Positions 61,312-64,000 of a stretch of DNA of 64,000 nt are shown one piece after another. Positions within the stretch are counted from its first letter, which is position 1, and every line of letters begins with the position of its first letter. The notes beneath the pieces are model-generated. The model was not told the DNA's origin. It searched no databases and worked only from the letters and a program-made list of their open reading frames with translations. The stretch is taken from NCBI GenBank assembly GCA_051294375.1, contig CM119265.1:8130772-8194771 (forward strand), in the 5' to 3' direction. The position numbers and the translations under genes were made by a program. The stretch comes from Paraspadella gotoi (taxonomy: Eukaryota; Chaetognatha).

Positions 61312-64000
61312 CTGAGACCAAGAGATTCTCTAAGGGATCTCCCGTTGACACCCCAGTGGCGCCACCACCACCGTGTCACACAATAATATTTGTTTTAATC
61401 CCCATATTTAAACCCCGCACTTTAAAAAACAGCCCCAAGGCCTTCCCCATATTTTTCTTTAGATACAAAGACCAATTTTTTCTTCTTTGTTGACACAGTG
61501 TGGCGCCCACCTGACCAATGGGACGAGTTCCTCTAAGGATCGTGACACCAGTATGGCGCCCACACCGCTGTCACAAAAATAATATTTTTTTTGTTTCTTA
61601 ATCCCCATTATTAACCCCCGCACTTTAAAGCCCACCAGCCTTCCCATATTTTCTTTAATACAAAGACAATTTTTCTTCTTTGTTGACACAGTGTGGCGGC
61701 CCCACTGACCAAGAGGATCTCTAAGGATCGTGAACACCCAGATGTGGCCCCACACCGTGTCCACCAAATAATATTTTTTTGTTTCTTAATCCCCATATTT
61801 AAAACCCCCGCACTTAAAAGCCCCAGCCTTCCCCATATTTTTCTTTGAGATACCAAAACAATTTTCTTCTTTTGTATTAGACACAGTGTTGTGGCGCCCA
61901 CTGACAAGAGATTTCTCTAAGGATCTGTGACAACCCAGTTTGGCGCCCACACCGCTGTCACAAATAATATTTTTGTTTTTCTTAATCCATATTTACCCCC
62001 GCACTTAAAAGCCCCAGGCCTTCCCCATATTTTTTCTTTTAGATACAAAAAGACAATTTTTCTTCTTTGTGCAACAGTGTGGCTGCCCCACTGACCAAGA
62101 GATTCTCTAAGGGATCTGTGACACCAAGTGGCGCCCACACCGTGTCACACATAATATTTTTTTTGTTCTTAATCCCCATATCTGTTAAACCCCCGCACTT
62201 AAAAGCCCCAGCCTTCCCCATATTTTTCTTTAGAACAAAGACAATTTTTCTCTTTCTTTGTGACACAGTGTGGCCCGGCCCCACTGGACCAAGGAGATTC
62301 TCTAAGGGATCTGTGATCACCCAGTGGCGCCCACACACGTTGTCCACCAAATAATATTTTTTTTGTTTCTTAATCCCCATATTTAACCCCCGCGCACTTA
62401 AAAGCCCCAGCCTTTCCCCACTATTTTTCTTTAGATACAAAGACAACTTTTTTTCTTCTTGTGACACCAGTTGGCGCCCCCCACTTGATCCAAGAGATTC
62501 TCTAAGGGGATCTTGTGACACCCAGTGGCGCCCACACCGTTGTTCACAAATTAATATTTTTTTGTTTCTTAATCCCCATATTTAACCCCCGCACTTAAAG
62601 CCCCAGGCCTTCCCATATTTTTCTTTAGATACCAAAGACAATTTTTCTTCTTTGTGGACACAGATGTGGCCGGCCCCACTGACCAAAGAGAGATCTCTAA
62701 GGGATCTGTGACACCCAGTTGGCGCCCACACCGTTGGTTCACAAATAATATTTTTTTTTGGTTTCTTAATCCCCATATTTAACCCCCCGCCACTTAAAAG
62801 CCCCACACCAGCCTTCCCCATAATTTTCCTTTAGATACAAAGACAATTTTCTTCTTTGTGACACAGTGTGGCGCCCACTGACCAAGAGATTCTCTAAGCG
62901 GATCTTGCTGACCACCCAGTGGCGCCCACACCGTGTCACAAATAATATTTTCTTTGTTTCTTAATCCCCATATTTAACCCCCGCCTTAAAAGCCCAAGCC
63001 TATCCCCATATTTTTCTTTAGATACAAGACAATTTTCTTTCTTTGTGACACCAGTGTGGGCGCCCACTGACCAAGAGATTCTCTAAGGGATCTGCCTGAC
63101 ACCCAGTATGGCGCCACACAGTTGCCACCAGAGAAAACGTGTCACCAATAATATTTTTTTGTTTCTTAATCCCCATATTTAAACCCCCGCACTTAACAAT
63201 CCCCAGCCCTATCCCCATATTTTTCTTTTTAGATACCAAAAGACAACTTTTTCTTTTCTTGTGACACAGTGTGTGCCGCCCACTGAACCAAGAGATTTCT
63301 CTCTAAGGGATCTGTGACCACCCAGTGGCCGCCCACACCGTGTCACAAATAAGTATTTTTTTGTTTCTTAATCCCCATATTTTAACCCCCGCACTTTAAA
63401 ACCTCCCTCAGCCTTATTCTTCCCCATATTTATTCTTTTAGATGTACAGCTAAAGACAAATTTTTCTTCTTTTTGCTTGACACGTCAAGTGTTGGCGCCC
63501 ACTGACCTTAAGAGACATCTTCTAAGGGATCTGTGCACAACCCCAGGGCGCCCTCCCCGCCCACACCGTGTCACCCAAATAATTATTATTTTTGTTTCAC
63601 TTAATCCCCATATTTAACCCCCGCACCTTAAAAGCCCCAGCCTTTCTTCCCCATATTTTTCTTTAGATACAAAGACAATTTTTCTTCTTTGTGACCACAG
63701 TTGTGCCCGCCCACTACCAAAGAGATTCTTCTAAGGGTATCTGTGACCACCCATAGTGGCCCCCCGCACCAACACCGTGTCAACACCCCCCCCAAATAAG
63801 TATTTTTGTTCTCTCCTCTCACAACTCTTCAATCTCCATATCATCTTTCCAACCGCTCGGCGCTACTTAAATCAGCTCAAGGCAACTTTTCAAAATTATG
63901 TATTTCGTGTACGATACCGCCCCAACAAAAATCTCTATGTGTCAAATGTGACAACTCTATTATTCATATCTTGTGTTGGACACAGTTGTGGCCGCCGGCA
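61312..64000 (+). repeat. Tandem satellite array, about 13-14 monomers of about 183-bp consensus
   Basis: The landmark ACCAAGAGATTCTCTAAGG recurs at about 61317, 61514, 61707, 61902, 62093, 62287, 62487, 62681, 62880, 63069, 63285, 63503 and 63713. Spacing is 189-218 bp, mean near 200. My hand-made consensus is about 183 bp. The excess is inserted bases, so the local sequence is noisy and worsens toward the window end. All monomers are head-to-tail and the array runs off the window. Minus-strand open frames across it are satellite translation, not genes. Confidence 0.92.
61354..61513. mobile_element. MITE-like unit within the satellite monomer (first copy)
   Basis: Each monomer contains a roughly 150-bp body starting CAGTGGCGCC and ending GGCGCCCACTG. 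The left end continues CACACCGTGTCACAAA, and the reverse of the right end reads CAGTGGGCGCC then ACACTGTGTCACAAA. That is a terminal inverted repeat of about 26 bp with one substitution and two single-base indels. The CAGTG start fits hAT-type MITEs. The centre is AT-rich (AATAATATTTTTTTG) with a CCCCGCACTTAAAAGCCCC part. No target duplication is visible; neighbouring bodies are separated by a roughly 32-bp linker (ACCAAGAGATTCTCTAAGGG..). Confidence 0.7.

Noticed and set aside
60671-63822. Multiple minus-strand frames of 60-160 codons in the satellite
   Set aside because: They are translations of the monomer, shifted by insertions; similar peptides recur because the DNA repeats.

Overview
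This is a eukaryotic nuclear window, most likely from an invertebrate animal. The evidence is long CT/GA runs, many CpG-containing GAC/GTC trinucleotide arrays, intron-like pyrimidine tracts with CAG acceptors, hAT-type transposons, and no bacterial-style gene packing. I cannot name the species. No protein in the window is recognisable to me as a member of a known family. Most long open frames are microsatellites read as Ser-Leu, Arg-Glu, Asp or Val runs. I list six candidate exons and two other weak coding candidates, all at low confidence, because in the unique segments several frames on both strands are often open.

Much of the layout comes from the assembly. There are 9 larger N gaps (1-152 and eight internal) and seven gaps of exactly 25 N. 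Three blocks start with the same sequence directly after a 25-N gap, at 5461, 13273 and 21961. Copies A, B and C share about 4.22 kb exactly, and B and C share 5,556 bp exactly. They then differ mainly by small indels and stop at different lengths, so they look like three nested versions of one locus. The segment 3241-5435 is a fourth, shorter version. Gapless near-copies follow at 36830-39134/39135-41459 and 42618-45317/45318-48006, plus a small pair split by a gap at 41731-42117/42237-42617. These pairs also differ mostly by indels.

Two mobile-element findings stand out. A 2,347-bp hAT-type non-autonomous element (6723-9069, again at 14535-16881 and 23223-25569) has CAGRGATGC ends and exact 8-bp GTGTCGCG target duplications, and the matching empty site is at 4450-4457. 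At the right edge (61312-64000) a tandem satellite of about 183-bp consensus has monomers that themselves look like a roughly 150-bp hAT MITE with CAGTGG ends, plus a roughly 32-bp linker.

Region by region: 1-3211 is unique and purine-rich sequence with a candidate terminal exon at 2439-2538 and a poly(A) signal. 3241-5435 is the empty-site version. 5461-33734 holds copies A, B and C, then unique and repeat sequence. 33904-36829 has a candidate exon, minisatellites, GAC and CT arrays and a CRE-like cluster. 36830-48006 is duplicated blocks. 48007-61286 is mixed unique and simple-sequence DNA with hairpins, GC-rich patches and candidate exons near 58.4-59.5 kb. 61312-64000 is the satellite. 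No rRNA, tRNA, CRISPR array or operon was seen, and I cannot say how the candidate exons would connect into genes.
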